DNA from: Strigamia acuminata
Taxonomy: Eukaryota; Arthropoda; Chilopoda; Geophilomorpha; Linotaeniidae
Assembly: GCA_949358305.1 (NCBI GenBank)
Contig: OX442314.1
Coordinates: 41,238,581 to 41,302,580 of the forward strand
Length of the DNA stretch: 64,000 nucleotides
Reading direction: 5' to 3'
The notes under the pieces are model-generated. The model did not search any database and was not told the DNA's origin. It was given only the letters and a program-made list of their open reading frames with translations. Position 1 is the first letter of the stretch; each line of letters begins with the position of its first letter. Position numbers and translations under genes: made by a program. Shown piece after piece: positions 38,481 through 49,067 of this stretch.

Positions 38481-38600
38481 TGTTATTCAATTCAATGTGT
38501 TCAATTCCTGTGTTATTCAATTCAATGTGTTCAATTCCTGTGTTATTCAATTCAATGTGTTCAATTCCTGTGTTATTCAATTCAATGTGTTCAATTCCTG
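38481..38600 (+). repeat. 30-bp minisatellite, four perfect units
   Basis: Units at 38481-38510, 38511-38540, 38541-38570 and 38571-38600 are identical; each contains GTTATTCAATTCAATG and TTCAATTCCTG. Degenerate CAATTC-rich sequence flanks it (38343-38630). All three forward frames are open because 30 is a multiple of three, so the ORFs here are not evidence of coding. Confidence 0.9.
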
Positions 38601-38834
38601 TGTTCAATTCAATTTCTATTCTTGTGCTTCAAATCTCATAGGAGAAGTCTTTACAATGGCGGCTTTATGGGACAAATTTGACATTGATCACCGCGACAAG
38701 TATGTGCAATAAATAGTCCTTGGTTGAAAATTTTCTTTTTATGTAAGTGTGAATTGAACTTGCGGTGAACAGCAGCAATTTCACCGAGAGATTTCATCTG
38801 GCCATCGCCACATGCGACGGATAGATTTTCGCCT

Positions 38835-38966
38835 TGCTACGGACGATTCCGTAGCGAGACAGCAGTGAGGAGAAAGCAGAAAGACACTGAGCACGTCCAG
38901 TGTTAGCGAATTACCGGAGTTTAAGCCGGTCATCGAGAAAGAGAATAATACGGATTTTTAGCCGTA
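38835..38966 (+). repeat. Three CGG...CCG hairpins upstream of family X copy B
   Basis: GCTACGG/CCGTAGC (38835-38854), ACCGG/CCGGT (38913-38930) and TACGG/CCGTA (38949-38966). They lie in a non-coding leader ahead of family X copy B. Confidence 0.45.
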
Positions 38967-39004
38967 CGAGACGAGGAGAGAAACGTAGAGGATTCGTGTA
39001 AGTT

Positions 39005-39367
39005 TTGATACGAATTCCGCACGTCGCCATCGAGAAATCAACGACGACGACGACGACGCCACAGGGCAGGTTAATTACGGCCTCCGACGAGGCGTGCTGC
39101 CCATTCTGCTCGGGGACGGGTTGGGCCGTTGGTGCTGCAATTGGAGCTCACGCGATTGTGTGCCCCAATTGCGGCGGCCATAAAAAGCGACCGAAGAGCG
39201 CAGTGTGGAACCCCGAACTTACCACGTACATCGTGAAAGGAGTGAGTACGTTGACACCGCGTGTCTTGGCAACATGCGACTCGTGTCAACTCGTTCACAG
39301 CCAGTTAGCGGAGGGCCATCTTCGTCGACCCACGCTTCCTAGACCTCCTAGACACTCCCGATGGCAC
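39005..39367 (+). pseudogene. Family X copy B (interrupted by GyC)
   Basis: An open frame of about 120 codons: IPHVAIEKS, a TTTTTT run, then CCPFCSGTGWAVGAAIGAH, CPNCGGHKKRPKSAVW and a further CDSC. It is cut at GGCAC by GyC. The two CPxC pairs can bind one zinc ion. It is similar to copy A, which lacks the third pair. The start shown is not an ATG, so the true 5' border (perhaps a splice acceptor) is unknown. Across the GyC site an open frame resumes at 46028 but in another phase. Confidence 0.55.
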
Positions 39368-39686
39368 TGTTAGATGTTGAACCGGATTAATTATAAAACT
39401 ATCTACAAATTTTGTGATTGTATAAAACAATTGGACTTACACATAAGCATCTTTGATTGTAATGTAATAATGAAACGTGTTGCAATAATGCGTGGATTGT
39501 AAATAACTTAGAATTGGAAACGAACTCAAAATGTAAACACGTAACGATTTATAAGGGTGAGAACAACGAATTTAACAGCCAAAATCAGTGTTGTCAAACA
39601 CACATGTGTAATTGTGATCAAGCGGTAAATAAACACGATATTCAATTGTGCAACGGGTTCGATTTTAATTAACTCCGGATTCAACA
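39368..39686 (+). repeat. 5' LTR of GyC (319 bp)
   Basis: TGTTAGATG...TTCAACA; it contains AATAAA near 39628 and matches the 3' copy apart from about eight changes. Confidence 0.92.
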
Positions 39687-39689
39687 AGC

Positions 39690-39707
39690 TGGCGACGAGG
39701 ATTCCAA
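39690..39707 (+). other. Primer binding site of GyC
   Basis: TGGCGACGAGGATTCC begins three bases after the LTR. A TGGCGAC start is common for Gypsy primer sites. The tRNA was not identified. Confidence 0.55.
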
Positions 39708-39837
39708 TCAGAAAAGCGGATTCGAATTCACACGATCTTGAATGAGGTCGAACGGTTTGAGATGCGTAATCGTTCGTAATTTTTCCTTAAGTTTAATATT
39801 TAGAACTTATGCTACCTTTGTTCTCGTAGCGATCATC

Positions 39838-42342
39838 ATGACCGACCCGCCAAAACAAACGGTCCCGCCGTCGTTGCCGTCATCGTCGTTATCCACAACC
39901 GACTTGATAGCGGCAATTTCCTCCTTGGTCAAGGCGCAAACGGATCGCCCTTCGCATTTGCTTGGCAGTATCACACCTTTTACCGGCAAGTCAGAAGAGG
40001 CGTGGACGCAGTACGTCCATCAATTTAAAGACTTTTGTGGCCTAAACCATGTCAAAGACGATGAGAGGAAGAAGTTGCTCACGACGGTGATCGGCACTGA
40101 AGGTTATAGCTTAATTAGAGACCTAATTTACCCCGATACGATTGAGAAAGCGACGTTCGAGGACATTGTGGCGAAGTTGACCGAACATTATCAAGCTATA
40201 ACGCGGCTTCACGTCCAAAAGTACAAATTGGCCAGAATAAGACGACAGCCAGGTGAATCGGTGGCTAAATTCGTGGCCGATTTGCGCGCACAGGCGCGGC
40301 TGTGCAGATTTCCGTCGAAAGACGTGAACGAAGAGGCAATCCTGACCCAGTTTATCTCGGGTATTAATAACAATAAATTACGTCTCCGCCTCCTCGTAGA
40401 AGAAAGCTTGGATCTCGCAATGGCGATCAAACTGGCGCTTGCAGCTGAGGCGGCCGTGCAGGGCCAACTCATCTACAAGAAACAAAAAGAAGTCACATCA
40501 GCTTTGGGTACGGATATTGATAAATCTCAACCGGGCGCGTCCACAGACATTTATCGAATTGAGGCGACATCACAGCCATACCAGCCTTTCGGAGCACGCG
40601 GAAGGTCATTTAACCCAATTGGACGTGGCCGCTCAAGAGGACCACCGGGTCCACCATTTGCCGTGGGCGCTGTAAATCGCCCAAGCGCGACAATTGACCA
40701 ACTTTTTGGTAAATGTAAACGTTGCGGCGGGGATCACAAAGGGCAAATGTGCCCATTCATGACAGCGAAGTGCTACCGCTGTGGCGGTATTGGACACCTT
40801 GCCAGGGTGTGTATGAAGACAGGCATTGGTCCGTCCAGCGAGCTGGGGCAACGGCCCCGTCCGGAAACATTTGGATTTAACCAGCGGAAAGTGCCGGTGA
40901 ACTGGATGCTGGAACATAACATTGAGCCGAGTTATCAGCAACAACAACAACAATTTTTACAACAACAACTTTCCCAACAACAACAATTCTTGCGACAACA
41001 ACAACAACAACAACAACGATACGTGTATGCCCAACAGGGATACCAGGACGATCAGAACTCGTTTCAAGGGCGAAACTGGGATCACAAACAGCAACAACCA
41101 CAGCAACAAGGTTACCAACGACCACAACAACAACTGCAACAGCAGCGGTACGACGTGCAGCAGCAGCAACAGCATAATTCGCAACGAGACCAACCAACAG
41201 ATCAACAAAAGACCTTGGACGATTATTATGTCTTCATGGTCACGGATCAGGACCAACAGTTCCCGCCAATTAAATTGGATGTCACCCTAAATGGAAGACA
41301 GGTTAGGATGTTGATGGATACGGGTTGCGAGCAGTCGTTGATGACTCGCGACATGTATAGTTCATTGTGGCCTGATGCAATGACCGCACCGGTTGTCAGA
41401 TACGCGCATAACACGTTGCGAACTTATAGCGGCCATCGCGTGGAGGTGTATGGCAAAATCAAAGTCGAGTTGGTCGAAGCACTCGTTACGTTCCTCGTGG
41501 TCGAAAGCGGCGGACCGAGCTTGATTGGCCGAAATATTCTTGCGAAGCTTGGACATACCTGCGGCCCCGCAGCACCACGAACGCCTGTGGTCGAAACAAT
41601 TAACCAGCTCGGCCCCGACCGCGAATTGGAAGTCTTGTTGGATGAGTTTGCTGATATTTTCACGCCAGGTCTCGGTCTGCATAATGGACCGCCGCTCCAT
41701 TTGGAGGTGGACGCCACCGTGCCACCTAGGTTTTTTAGACCTAGAGTGGTACCAATGGCTCTTCGAGCCAAGGTGGAAGCAGCATTATTTGAACTGCAAC
41801 AACAGCGCATACTTGTGCCAACGAAATATAGCAGATGGGCTACGCCGTTAGTCATTGTCCCGAAGAAAGACGGTAACATCCGTGTTTGCGGAGACTACCG
41901 CTCCACTATCAACGCGGCGTTGTACCCACACCCATATCCGCTACCCAAGATACAAGATATTCTGGCGTCCATTGGCGAAGCAAAGATTTTTTCGAAAGTC
42001 GATCTCCAACAAGCGTATCAGCAGCGCCAGTTGGACGACGAATCATCGTATCTAGTAGCGGTTAATACTCATATGGGCCTTTTCCGAGTTACCCGCATGC
42101 CGTTTGGTATCATCACGGCAGCGGGAGAATTTCAACGTATGATCGAGGAGGAGTTCAGGGACATCCCCGAAGTCAGACCTTACCAAGACGACATGTTGCT
42201 ACCCTCGAAAACTCGTGCGGATCATCTTGACTTGCTTCGCCGAGCCTTTTTGCGCTTTCGCAAAATCGGGTTGAGACTCTGTAAGCCGAAATGTATTTTT
42301 ATGGCCGTTGCCGTCGACTGGGATTTCTCCCTTACAAGTTAA
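39838..42342 (+). pseudogene. GyC gag-protease-reverse transcriptase, frameshifted at its end
   Basis: A frame of about 834 codons from ATG 39838 (MTDPPKQTVPP). A gag core (about residues 45-200) is followed by two CCHC knuckles (CKRCGGDHKGQMCP about 293 and CYRCGGIGHLARVC about 312), a long polyglutamine-rich linker (about 366-455) built on CAA repeats, protease DTGCEQS at 494, and RT with CGDYR and YQDD (784). The frame ends after CKPKCIFM, where a small deletion removes the usual EVEYLGF-type segment and shifts the frame. RT catalytic residues are intact. Confidence 0.85.
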
Positions 42343-43375
42343 AGTCGAGGCAATAATGGCAGCACCGTTACCAACCAGTGTGCACGAGCTGCGTGCATTC
42401 CTTGGGTTAGTGACATTTTACGCCATTTTTCTACCCAACATGGCTACCATATTGTCACCACTGTATCGCCTGCTCCAGAAGGGAGAGACATGGGTTTGGA
42501 ACCGAGCACACAAAGTAGCCTTTACGCATATAAAACGTGAACTTGTGTCACCAAATGTGCTAATGCCGTTTAACCCGGCTCATCAAATTGTCTTGGCAGT
42601 CGACGCGTCACCCGTCGGCGTTGGAGCTGTACTGGCACACCGGATAAACGGCGCTGAGCGACCTGTCGCTTATGCGTCACGAACCATGAGTTCCGCCGAG
42701 CGCAACTACTCGCAGCTAGACCGTGAGGCCTTATCAGTCATTTTTGGAATCAAAAAGTTCATCATCTATTTAATGGGGTACGCTTTTATTATCATTACGG
42801 ATCACAAACCCCTTTTGGGATTGTTTGGGCGAAAGAAGCCCATCCCCGAGGTAGTTCCATTACGGATGCTTCGGTGGATGTTGTTTCTCAGCTCGTTTAA
42901 TTACGAGATTGAGTATCGTAAGGGAATTGAGCATTTGAATGCAGATGCGCTGAGTCGCCTGCCCTTGCAACATGGAGCTGTCTCAGACTTGGAAAGTCTA
43001 ACAAAAAGCGAAATGCTTTTTATGTCAGCGGGCGAAATGCCAGTCACATGGGACGAGCTGAAAACAGAATCAGCTGCTGATGTCGTTTTATCGCAGGTGT
43101 TGCTGGAACTGCGCAGCGTGCACCCTAACGGCAAACACATACGACTACCGGATCACTTTGCGAGAATCACCGACCAGCTAACGGTGGTAGATGGTGTGAT
43201 TCTACGCGGACATCGAATAGTCGCCCCGACCGCCCTGCGACAACGTGTTATAAGTCAGTTACATCTTGGACACCCAGCCATTGTGGCCATGAAGCGACTG
43301 GCACGAGCCGCCTATTGGTGGCCGAAAATCGATAACGAAATCGAGCAACAAGTAGCGACGTGTTCAAACTGTTAA
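42308..43375 (+). pseudogene. GyC RNase H and integrase N-terminus (second pol fragment)
   Basis: It continues pol in another frame: STGISPL, then LRAFLGLVTFY (RT connection), RNase H with VDASPVGVGAVL and TDHKPLL, a linker, and the integrase H2C2 finger (HLGHPAIVAMKRLARAAYWW ... CSNC). It stops at TAA 43373-43375. The first Met is only the start of the open frame, not a true start. Confidence 0.85.
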
Positions 43376-43718
43376 CGAGTTCGCGCTCTCCCGACCAAGG
43401 AGACCCCCATCTCGTGGCCCACTCCGGTGCGGCCTTGGAGCCGATTACACGTCAATTTCGCAGATTTGGCTGGCGAGAAGTTCCTAATATCAGTTGACAC
43501 CTTTTCCAACTGGATCGAGGCCGCGCGAATGTCAACAACGACAGCGATAGCCACGATCCTGCAAGTAATGCGGTGGTTTGCGAACACATAAAGCACACAA
43601 ACCATCTACGAAAACGGTTTATTAGGCCATCGCCGGACGACATGCCAATGCTCAAACCACGAAGAAAACCGACGATTGTTAACAACCAACCGATGCCCGG
43701 ACCACCAGTTGACGTGTG
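43376..43718 (+). pseudogene. GyC integrase core remnant and pol C-terminus
   Basis: After the stop the frame resumes with SWPTPVRPWSRLHVNFAD and FLISVDTFSNWIEA, then ILQVMRWFA, where the sequence jumps to a C-terminal-like HLRKRFIRPSPDD and ends at TGA 43716-43718. The stretch that should hold SDNG and the catalytic Glu is missing, so integrase is dead. Confidence 0.65.
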
Positions 43719-45470
43719 ACGGTGACGACCACAACTCCCATTTAACAATGGTACCGGGAAGAGATTGCAATAAACAGTGAATATAATACGAGATAAATAC
43801 AAGACAGTTTATTGTTGGCAAACAATATGAAATGAGCTAAATTATACATAGGCCTAATGCCGACATTTGGCAAGTTAACTTTACTAATTAAACTATACAA
43901 TATATTGGCCAGTTGGCCCTAAAATAATATCATTACGGGTCTGAAATGCGGGAGCGGTTTCCCCATCGCTCGACCGGGATATAGATGTCATCTAAGCCGG
44001 ATGGCTACGTCCCTGGAGTCCAATACGACTTCGCTGATTCCTTGGTTCGCTTGTGTAAATTGTCGCACGTCGATAAATCGAATGATCTGAGCCATGCGGT
44101 TGACTTTGTCTGCACCGCCACAACTGAGGTTGGATATTGGTGTAAGTAAATGTGTTCATTTACTTATCAATATTCCGATTATGAATTATATTTAATTCAT
44201 AAGTGTTGTGAGTTTTCTACTGGATGTTTCGTCGATAAGTTGTCGTCAACTTATTTGTCACATTGAGTTCAATGTATTCGTGTTTTTAAGTCTTCTTGAC
44301 TTTGATTAATTAACTTGTTGTCAAGTTAATATTGTTCTGTCGTAAATGTAAAGGATAAATGTTAGGCTTCCCGTCGCAACACACAATTGCCGTCGATAGA
44401 AAACGCCTTGCCATGCAGAACGGTATCAAGCGTCCCCTGCGCCGCAACACGGTCGTTCGTCTAGCGATTGACAGTATCACGTGCACAGGAGTCGATAGCT
44501 CGCGGCTCCGCACAGCAGTTTAGTCCTTCGCGGTACTAATGACAAGACGACTGCTTTGGCACCGAATACCATGAGAATCAGCTTGCCAAACACTTGGTGC
44601 TACTCGTGGTTACTGTGAAACAGACTGCTTTGGCACCATCAGGTGAAGAAACCAACTCTCAACAGTCCCGGTGCTTACTCGCGGTTACGAAATGCGTTCA
44701 TACCGAAAATGACCACTCAGTCCTGCCCGGAGGATACTGAATTGCACAGAAGGCAGGTTCTCCTCAGCAAGACCGTAAATTGAAACATGTATGCAGCATA
44801 ACAATCCAATACGTCGGCTTCAATTGCCGGTGGTTGCATGATTCGGTAGAATCATGCCGCGGTTCTTTGCGAATAAATCAACAAAGAACCAAAAGGTTTT
44901 TTTAATGGACAACGAATCATATTTCATAAGTAATAATACCAAACAGAAATAATCAAACAGAGCCGCGGGATGGCCGGTTGTTTGGGTTTATATCACTTGG
45001 CTGGATTAAGGATTAATCCACTCAACCAATTGGAACATGGATTCCACGAATCCCTCCAATCCCGTATCACCGGAAGTGGATACGGAGGAGCAATATGCTA
45101 ATTCACACCACAACCGGAACTGGATACCCAGGACCGGAAATGGATCCACCAATCACATCGATCGGTTGATCGATGGATTACCAAATCTCCATTTCTGCTG
45201 AACTAGAGATTCCAATCACTTAGTGTGAACAATAATCCTTAATATATATTTATATTAATCTTAATAAAGTGTTGTTTTCATCCAAATAAATATATTCTTA
45301 TATTTATTTACTAGTTTCTCAACTCGCATTTCGAATTTACTGCTGAAATGTAATCGCGCCACCTAGTGGCGACTCTGAGCATTGACAAATGCGGGTTTTG
45401 CCAAAAACACTTAGAATTCAGCCGTGTTATTAATAAATAGCACCTATAAACCGTCATAGACGTCAACCAA
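43719..45470. other. Non-coding interior of GyC
   Basis: No coding similarity was recognised in this 1.75 kb. It holds a degenerate 74-bp direct repeat (44549-44622 and 44623-44694, both starting GACTGCTTTGGCACC with GGTGCT and GGTTAC words) and GGATTAATCC-type palindromes near 45010. It may be the long untranslated 3' part of the element or an old insertion. Confidence 0.45.
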
Positions 45471-45473
45471 ACA

Positions 45474-45683
45474 TTGATCAATCTCGACAAGTTGGCGAAC
45501 CGACTAACGCAACCCCAGATTACCGAGGCGAACGTCGACGTTACACCTGCACAAGATCCCTGTGGCTCGTTCTGGGACGCCGGGATACGACGGTCAAGAC
45601 GGCATCTTGGAACGAAATCTTATCGACCATACCCGATGTCCAGCACAGCCAAGTGGCGTCGACGTGCTCGCAAAGAAATTTAA
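45474..45683 (+). other. Short Arg-rich ORF before the GyC 3' LTR, possible pol tail
   Basis: Seventy codons ending in RRSRRHLGTKSYRP and KWRRRARKEI, followed 24 bp later by the 3' LTR and a purine-rich GGGGAGA. The basic end resembles Gypsy pol C-termini. Similarity is weak, and it is separated from the rest of pol by 1.75 kb. Confidence 0.3.
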
Positions 45684-45707
45684 AAACGTGTCAAATTTCT
45701 GGGGAGA

Positions 45708-46027
45708 TGTTAGACGTTGAACCGGATTAATTATAAAACTATCTACAAATTTTGTGATTGTATAAAACAATTGGAATTACACATAAGCATCTTTGATTGT
45801 AATGTAATAATGAAACGTGTTGCAATAATGCGTGGATTGTAAATAACTTAGAATTGGAAACAAACTCAAAATGTAAACACCTAACGATTTATAAGTGTGA
45901 GAACGAACGAATTTAACAGCCAAAATCTGTGTTGTCAAACACACATGTGTAATTGTGATCAAGCGGTAAATAAACACGATATTCAATTGTGCAACAGGTT
46001 CGATTTTAATTAACTCCGGATTCAACA
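45708..46027 (+). repeat. 3' LTR of GyC (320 bp)
   Basis: TGTTAGACG...TTCAACA, preceded by a purine tract (GGGGAGA) and followed by the GGCAC duplication. Confidence 0.92.
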
Positions 46028-46273
46028 GGCACCAGTACAGTAACCTGGACCAGAGAAGATGTGCGCCGACTCGCCGCGGAGACCATCGCCTTGGAAAACC
46101 GACAGACGCAGCTCCAGCAACCACAAGTGCAGGAAGTTCTAAAAGTCGAGAAGACGGTAGACGAAGGTGCTTCTTGCAGCCACATGGAAGGACCGACGAT
46201 GATAGATGTCGTCACTTTAGAAGAGTCTTTTGCAGCGCAAGCCAGCTTGCCCAAGGGACCGTCAACTAAGTAG
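46028..46273 (+). pseudogene. ORF downstream of GyC, possible family X continuation
   Basis: The frame GTSTVTWTREDVRRLAAETI ... ENRQTQLQQPQVQEV runs from the GyC border to TAG 46271-46273 and looks coiled-coil and Gln-rich. It crosses the target site in the frame RFLDLLDTPDGTSTV, which is open for only about 18 codons upstream and differs from the copy B zinc frame. So it may be a frameshifted continuation. Not recognised. Confidence 0.35.
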
Positions 46274-46303
46274 ATTTTCCCTTCAGAACCCACCAAGGAA
46301 AAA

Positions 46304-46498
46304 ATGCGTCCGCGTGCCCCAATCATCATCGTATTGGCCCCATTCGTGAATGCAGAAAATAATGATGTCCACTTCAAGCCTGACGAAAGAGAAATTCCTG
46401 CTAGCAATGATTCATCTGAAAATGAAGATGCAAGTGCCGGGACTCTGCCAATCACGAGTGAAATTGATTTTGGGAGTGATAAATTGGATGACAGTTGA
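46304..46498 (+). pseudogene. Acidic ORF fragment, repeated at 63.8 kb
   Basis: Sixty-four codons (MRPRAPIIIVLAPFVNAENN...), Asp/Glu/Ser-rich. The segment AENNDVHFK...EIPASN (about 46350-46410) recurs at 63790-63852 in a broken form. It is therefore part of a repeat rather than a host gene. Family not recognised. Confidence 0.35.
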
Positions 46499-46762
46499 GT
46501 GGATTCCAATAGTGACATGAAAACAAGTTTTCATCAACCAACATCCTTAACCATTAAAGTGAAACACTTGATTCGCCATTTTTTTTATTACTTTGGAAAT
46601 CTGTTTTCAACGTTCCAAATTATGCCATTGAAGTTCTTCTAAGATTTTCTATTTATTTTTTTTTTTTTTTATAATTTGTTTACTACTAATGTTTTTAAAC
46701 TTATTGATGTCGTTATTAAAATTTTTACTTTAAATTTTTATTTATTTTTTCATAACTCGTGT

Positions 46763-46890
46763 TTGTATGAATGCGACACTAGCGACGCGTCTAACACGGT
46801 GTCAGAACCATCAACCAAAGCGAGGCAAAGCAAAGCATAACATAGCTTTCCATCATCGCATCGCGGCTCGTCGATTTACCGTAAGTAATT
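46763..46890 (+). repeat. Leader block shared with 54.5 kb
   Basis: GACACTAGCGACGCGTCTAA, then GGTGTCAGAACCATCAACCA and GATTTACCGTAAGTAA, match 54540-54655 with scattered changes. Both end at a consensus splice donor (GTAAGT). It looks like a non-coding first exon or LTR-leader of a repeated unit. Confidence 0.5.
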
Positions 46891-46909
46891 GCAGAACATA
46901 TTCCAGAGA

Positions 46910-47168
46910 CGGAAAACTGTCTCGCTGATGCAGCTTCCCGCGGGAGTATTTTTGGCTATTAGTTCTAACTGGGACCCATTTAGTCTAGACTTGTTTGCTT
47001 CTCTAAATAATTCCCAACTGAAACCATATTTCAGTTGGCGACTCGATCCTTCTGCCTTAGCATTCAACGCCCTTACTCAGGATTGGGGCAAAGGAATTCC
47101 ATACGCTTTTCCCCCATTTTCTTTAATTTCTGCATGTTTGCAAAAACTAAAAGATTCGTCGCTTTCTT
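46910..47168 (+). pseudogene. DIRS polyprotein fragment (region after RNase H)
   Basis: The frame SLMQLPAGVFL ... PFSLDLFASLNNSQLKPYFSW, DPSALAFNAL and YAFPPFSLISACLQKL fits the DLFAS.N.Q...SW..DP.A and FPPF.LI pattern of DIRS elements. It is truncated and followed by P-element-like sequence. Confidence 0.6.
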
Positions 47169-47229
47169 GACAGGACCTCATTGTAATCGCTCAAATATAT
47201 TTTGGTTCTGTTGGAACCAAATATATTTT

Positions 47230-47800
47230 GGTACTATTGGTATCGAAATCAGACCTGGAACAAAAACTGATGTCATCAACATTTTAAAACTAAAAGCCAA
47301 AGCATTATCATCTACCAACCGAGTTTGTGCCATTATGTTTGATAACATGTCTTTAAAACTGGACCTACACTACAATTGTCATCGAGATGTAGTTGAAGGT
47401 CTAGAAAATTCAACCGGAAATGTGACCACACACAGCAATGTTAATTTTGGCGAGGGGATTGAAGAAGAACTGGAAGCAAGCAGTCACTTACAACTTGACT
47501 TGCCAAGGAGTCACCAACCAGCAGTTAAGTGAAACATTGAAAGAAACCCTTCAATTGTAAAAAAAAATGTCAACTTAACTGTGAAGCTGTTTGTGTGTGA
47601 TCAGGGTGCAAGTAATTTGCAGTATTTTAAAGAGGAATTGCATGTTACCATCGAGAAACCCTATTTTGAGTTTGGCAATGAAAAGGTGTATTGCATTTAT
47701 GATGTTCCACATTTATTTAAAAATATAAGAAATTGCTTGCATGCTCATGAGTCATGACATTGAATTCGATGGAAAAATTGCAAAATGGCAGCATATACGT
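47230..47800 (+). pseudogene. P-element/THAP9-like transposase fragment, catalytic part
   Basis: The first frame has KALSSTNRVCAIMFDNMSLK and YNCHRDVVEGLEN. A second frame about 50 bp further has FVCDQGASNLQYFKEEL, EKPYFEFGNEKVYCIYDVPH and LFKNIRN. These correspond to the mFDeMsLk, VCDQGsNn and yDpPHLlKniRN motifs of P-element and THAP9 transposases, i.e. the DDE core. Frameshifts and a stop separate the pieces. A matching C-terminal piece is at 61385-61790. Confidence 0.65.
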
Positions 47801-47909
47801 AATTTCTCCAGGAATTAAAATTTCTCACTTCTCGAAGTACCTTCAACGTGTCAGCATCGCTCCTGAACTTTCAACTCGTTGATTTCAGTAAAAACCTTTC
47901 ACAAAACCC

Positions 47910-48176
47910 GTGAGTAAACTTTCGCTTTTTTTAGGAACAAATGCCAACTCTGAGGATGCAAGACGATGGATTGAGGACTTAACCCGCGAAATTGACCTCA
48001 TTACGGCGGAGGCAAGAGCGCAGCCGATGCCGGAACCGCTTTTGTACGTACCAAAAGGCCATGAAGATTTCGCGATTCGTTACAAAGAGAGCGGCGGCCA
48101 GGTGGCCCAGGCAATCGCAGCAGGTGGCACAACGTTACCGAGGGACCGCTCCCGTGACTCCCAGAACACTGCCTGA
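47910..48176 (+). pseudogene. ORF NSEDARRWIEDLTREIDL, unknown
   Basis: It follows a splice-acceptor-like CTTTTTTTAG (47934). It encodes an amphipathic helix-rich segment and LYVPKGHEDFAIRYKESGGQ, and stops at 48176. The next frame (48180-48533) is Gly/Arg-rich. Not recognised; it may be part of family X or Y. Confidence 0.3.
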
Positions 48177-48179
48177 GTC

Positions 48180-48533
48180 TTGTACGCGCCTAAGCCTGTG
48201 CAACGAGCAGGGCGGTCGAGGACGTCGCCCACGCTCGGTCCCGGAGGTGGTGATGGCGATGGGCGCGACGTCGATGGCCGTGGCGACCTCTCTGGCCGTG
48301 CAGGTGGCCCGCGCGGCCTTCGGTTCGGTCGCGGCGGCCGTAGCGGTGGTCGCGGCCACAACGGCGAACGTGAAAGCGGTCAACGCCGTCGTCATGGCAG
48401 TCGGTGCAGTAAGGGCAGCCGAAGAAGCCGTCGCTGTCGTGGACGAGGCCGCGGAGGCGGGGGTGCGCGGGCTCTGTCATCGTCGTCGCGCCAGAAATGT
48501 TTTTTTTTTGTCACCACAGAGTGGGAGTATTGA
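48180..48533 (+). other. Gly/Arg-rich (RGG-like) ORF
   Basis: About 110 codons with many RGG, GRG and SRR words, as in RNA-binding RGG boxes or gag nucleic-acid-binding tails. G+C-rich sequence keeps several frames open on both strands, so coding status is uncertain. It ends just before family X copy C. Confidence 0.3.
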
Positions 48534-48540
48534 GATATTC

Positions 48541-48948
48541 TGTGTCAACTAGCGGCGTTCAATTGGGTAGCGTCCCACCCCGATGTCCTACCCGAGGACA
48601 TACGTATAAATGCGCCACCTCCTGTTGTCGCTGCAGGACAACTGTCCAGTCATCTGCTTTGGCCCCCCGCTGGCACAAGTGGAGTATCCTCCAGCGAACA
48701 TTGTCAACGTACCGCTGGCCCCTCGCTCACCAGTGTACCAGCCTCCAGTGGCGAACATTGCGCCGATTGCTGCTAATGTGTCAAGAAGTTGGTCGACAAT
48801 CAACACCAGAAGCGTGAGTTTGTTTCCATTAAGGAGTTGGAGCAGTATTTCCAGACCATCATGGCGCGTGCGAACTTCGACGCCGTCTTTCCAATGGGCA
48901 CCTTGGAGTGGGAGGGACCGTCGCGTAGGCGAACCTATTGATAAAACA
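48541..48948 (+). pseudogene. Family X copy C
   Basis: QLAAFNWVASHPDVLPEDIR ... INAPPPVVAA matches copy A (21286-21500) almost throughout, with a roughly 23-bp insertion after VVAA that shifts the frame. It then continues PLAQVEYPPANIVNVPLAPR and, after another shift, VSIKELEQYFQTIMARANFD ... EWEGPSRRRTY, with a stop at 48946-48948. Function unknown. Frameshifts show decay. Confidence 0.55.
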
Positions 48949-48959
48949 AACAGTCACAG

Positions 48960-49014
48960 TAGTGTCAATTTGGTATTTGAAGTTGAAGATCCATTTCTAC
49001 ATGAATCTATGCTG
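48960..49014 (+). pseudogene. Family Y copy 1, small exon
   Basis: The frame SVNLVFEVEDPFLHESML ends at CTG|GTATGA, a splice donor. The same exon, with the same donor, is at 54964-55021. Confidence 0.45.
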
Positions 49015-49067
49015 GTATGAACATAACGACATAGTAAAAAATAGTTCCACCACGACCTCGACTGCAG

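Larger units (their letters stand above)
39368..46027 (+). mobile_element. Ty3/Gypsy LTR retrotransposon GyC (6.66 kb, damaged)
   Basis: LTRs at 39368-39686 and 45708-46027 (319 and 320 bp) with about eight differences, so older than GyA and GyB. The 5-bp target duplication is GGCAC (39363-39367 and 46028-46032). Gag-pol is broken by a frameshift and small deletion near 42305 and by loss of most of the integrase after 43590. It is a different Gypsy lineage from GyA/GyB: short LTRs, fused gag-pol and a YQDD polymerase motif. Confidence 0.92.

Noticed and set aside
38343-38712. ORFs with MCSIPVLFNS repeats
   Set aside because: They are produced by the 30-bp minisatellite, which has no stop in any forward frame.
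40877-41290. Asn-rich and Val/Leu-rich ORFs in other frames of the glutamine tract
   Set aside because: Triplet repeats keep all six frames open; only the frame joined to gag and protease is supported.
44310-45470. A nested LTR element inside GyC
   Set aside because: No pair of matching LTRs or target duplications could be found in this interval.
48080-48480. Minus-strand ORFs opposite the Gly/Arg-rich stretch
   Set aside because: G+C-rich repeats leave several antisense frames open; no domain or conserved partner.
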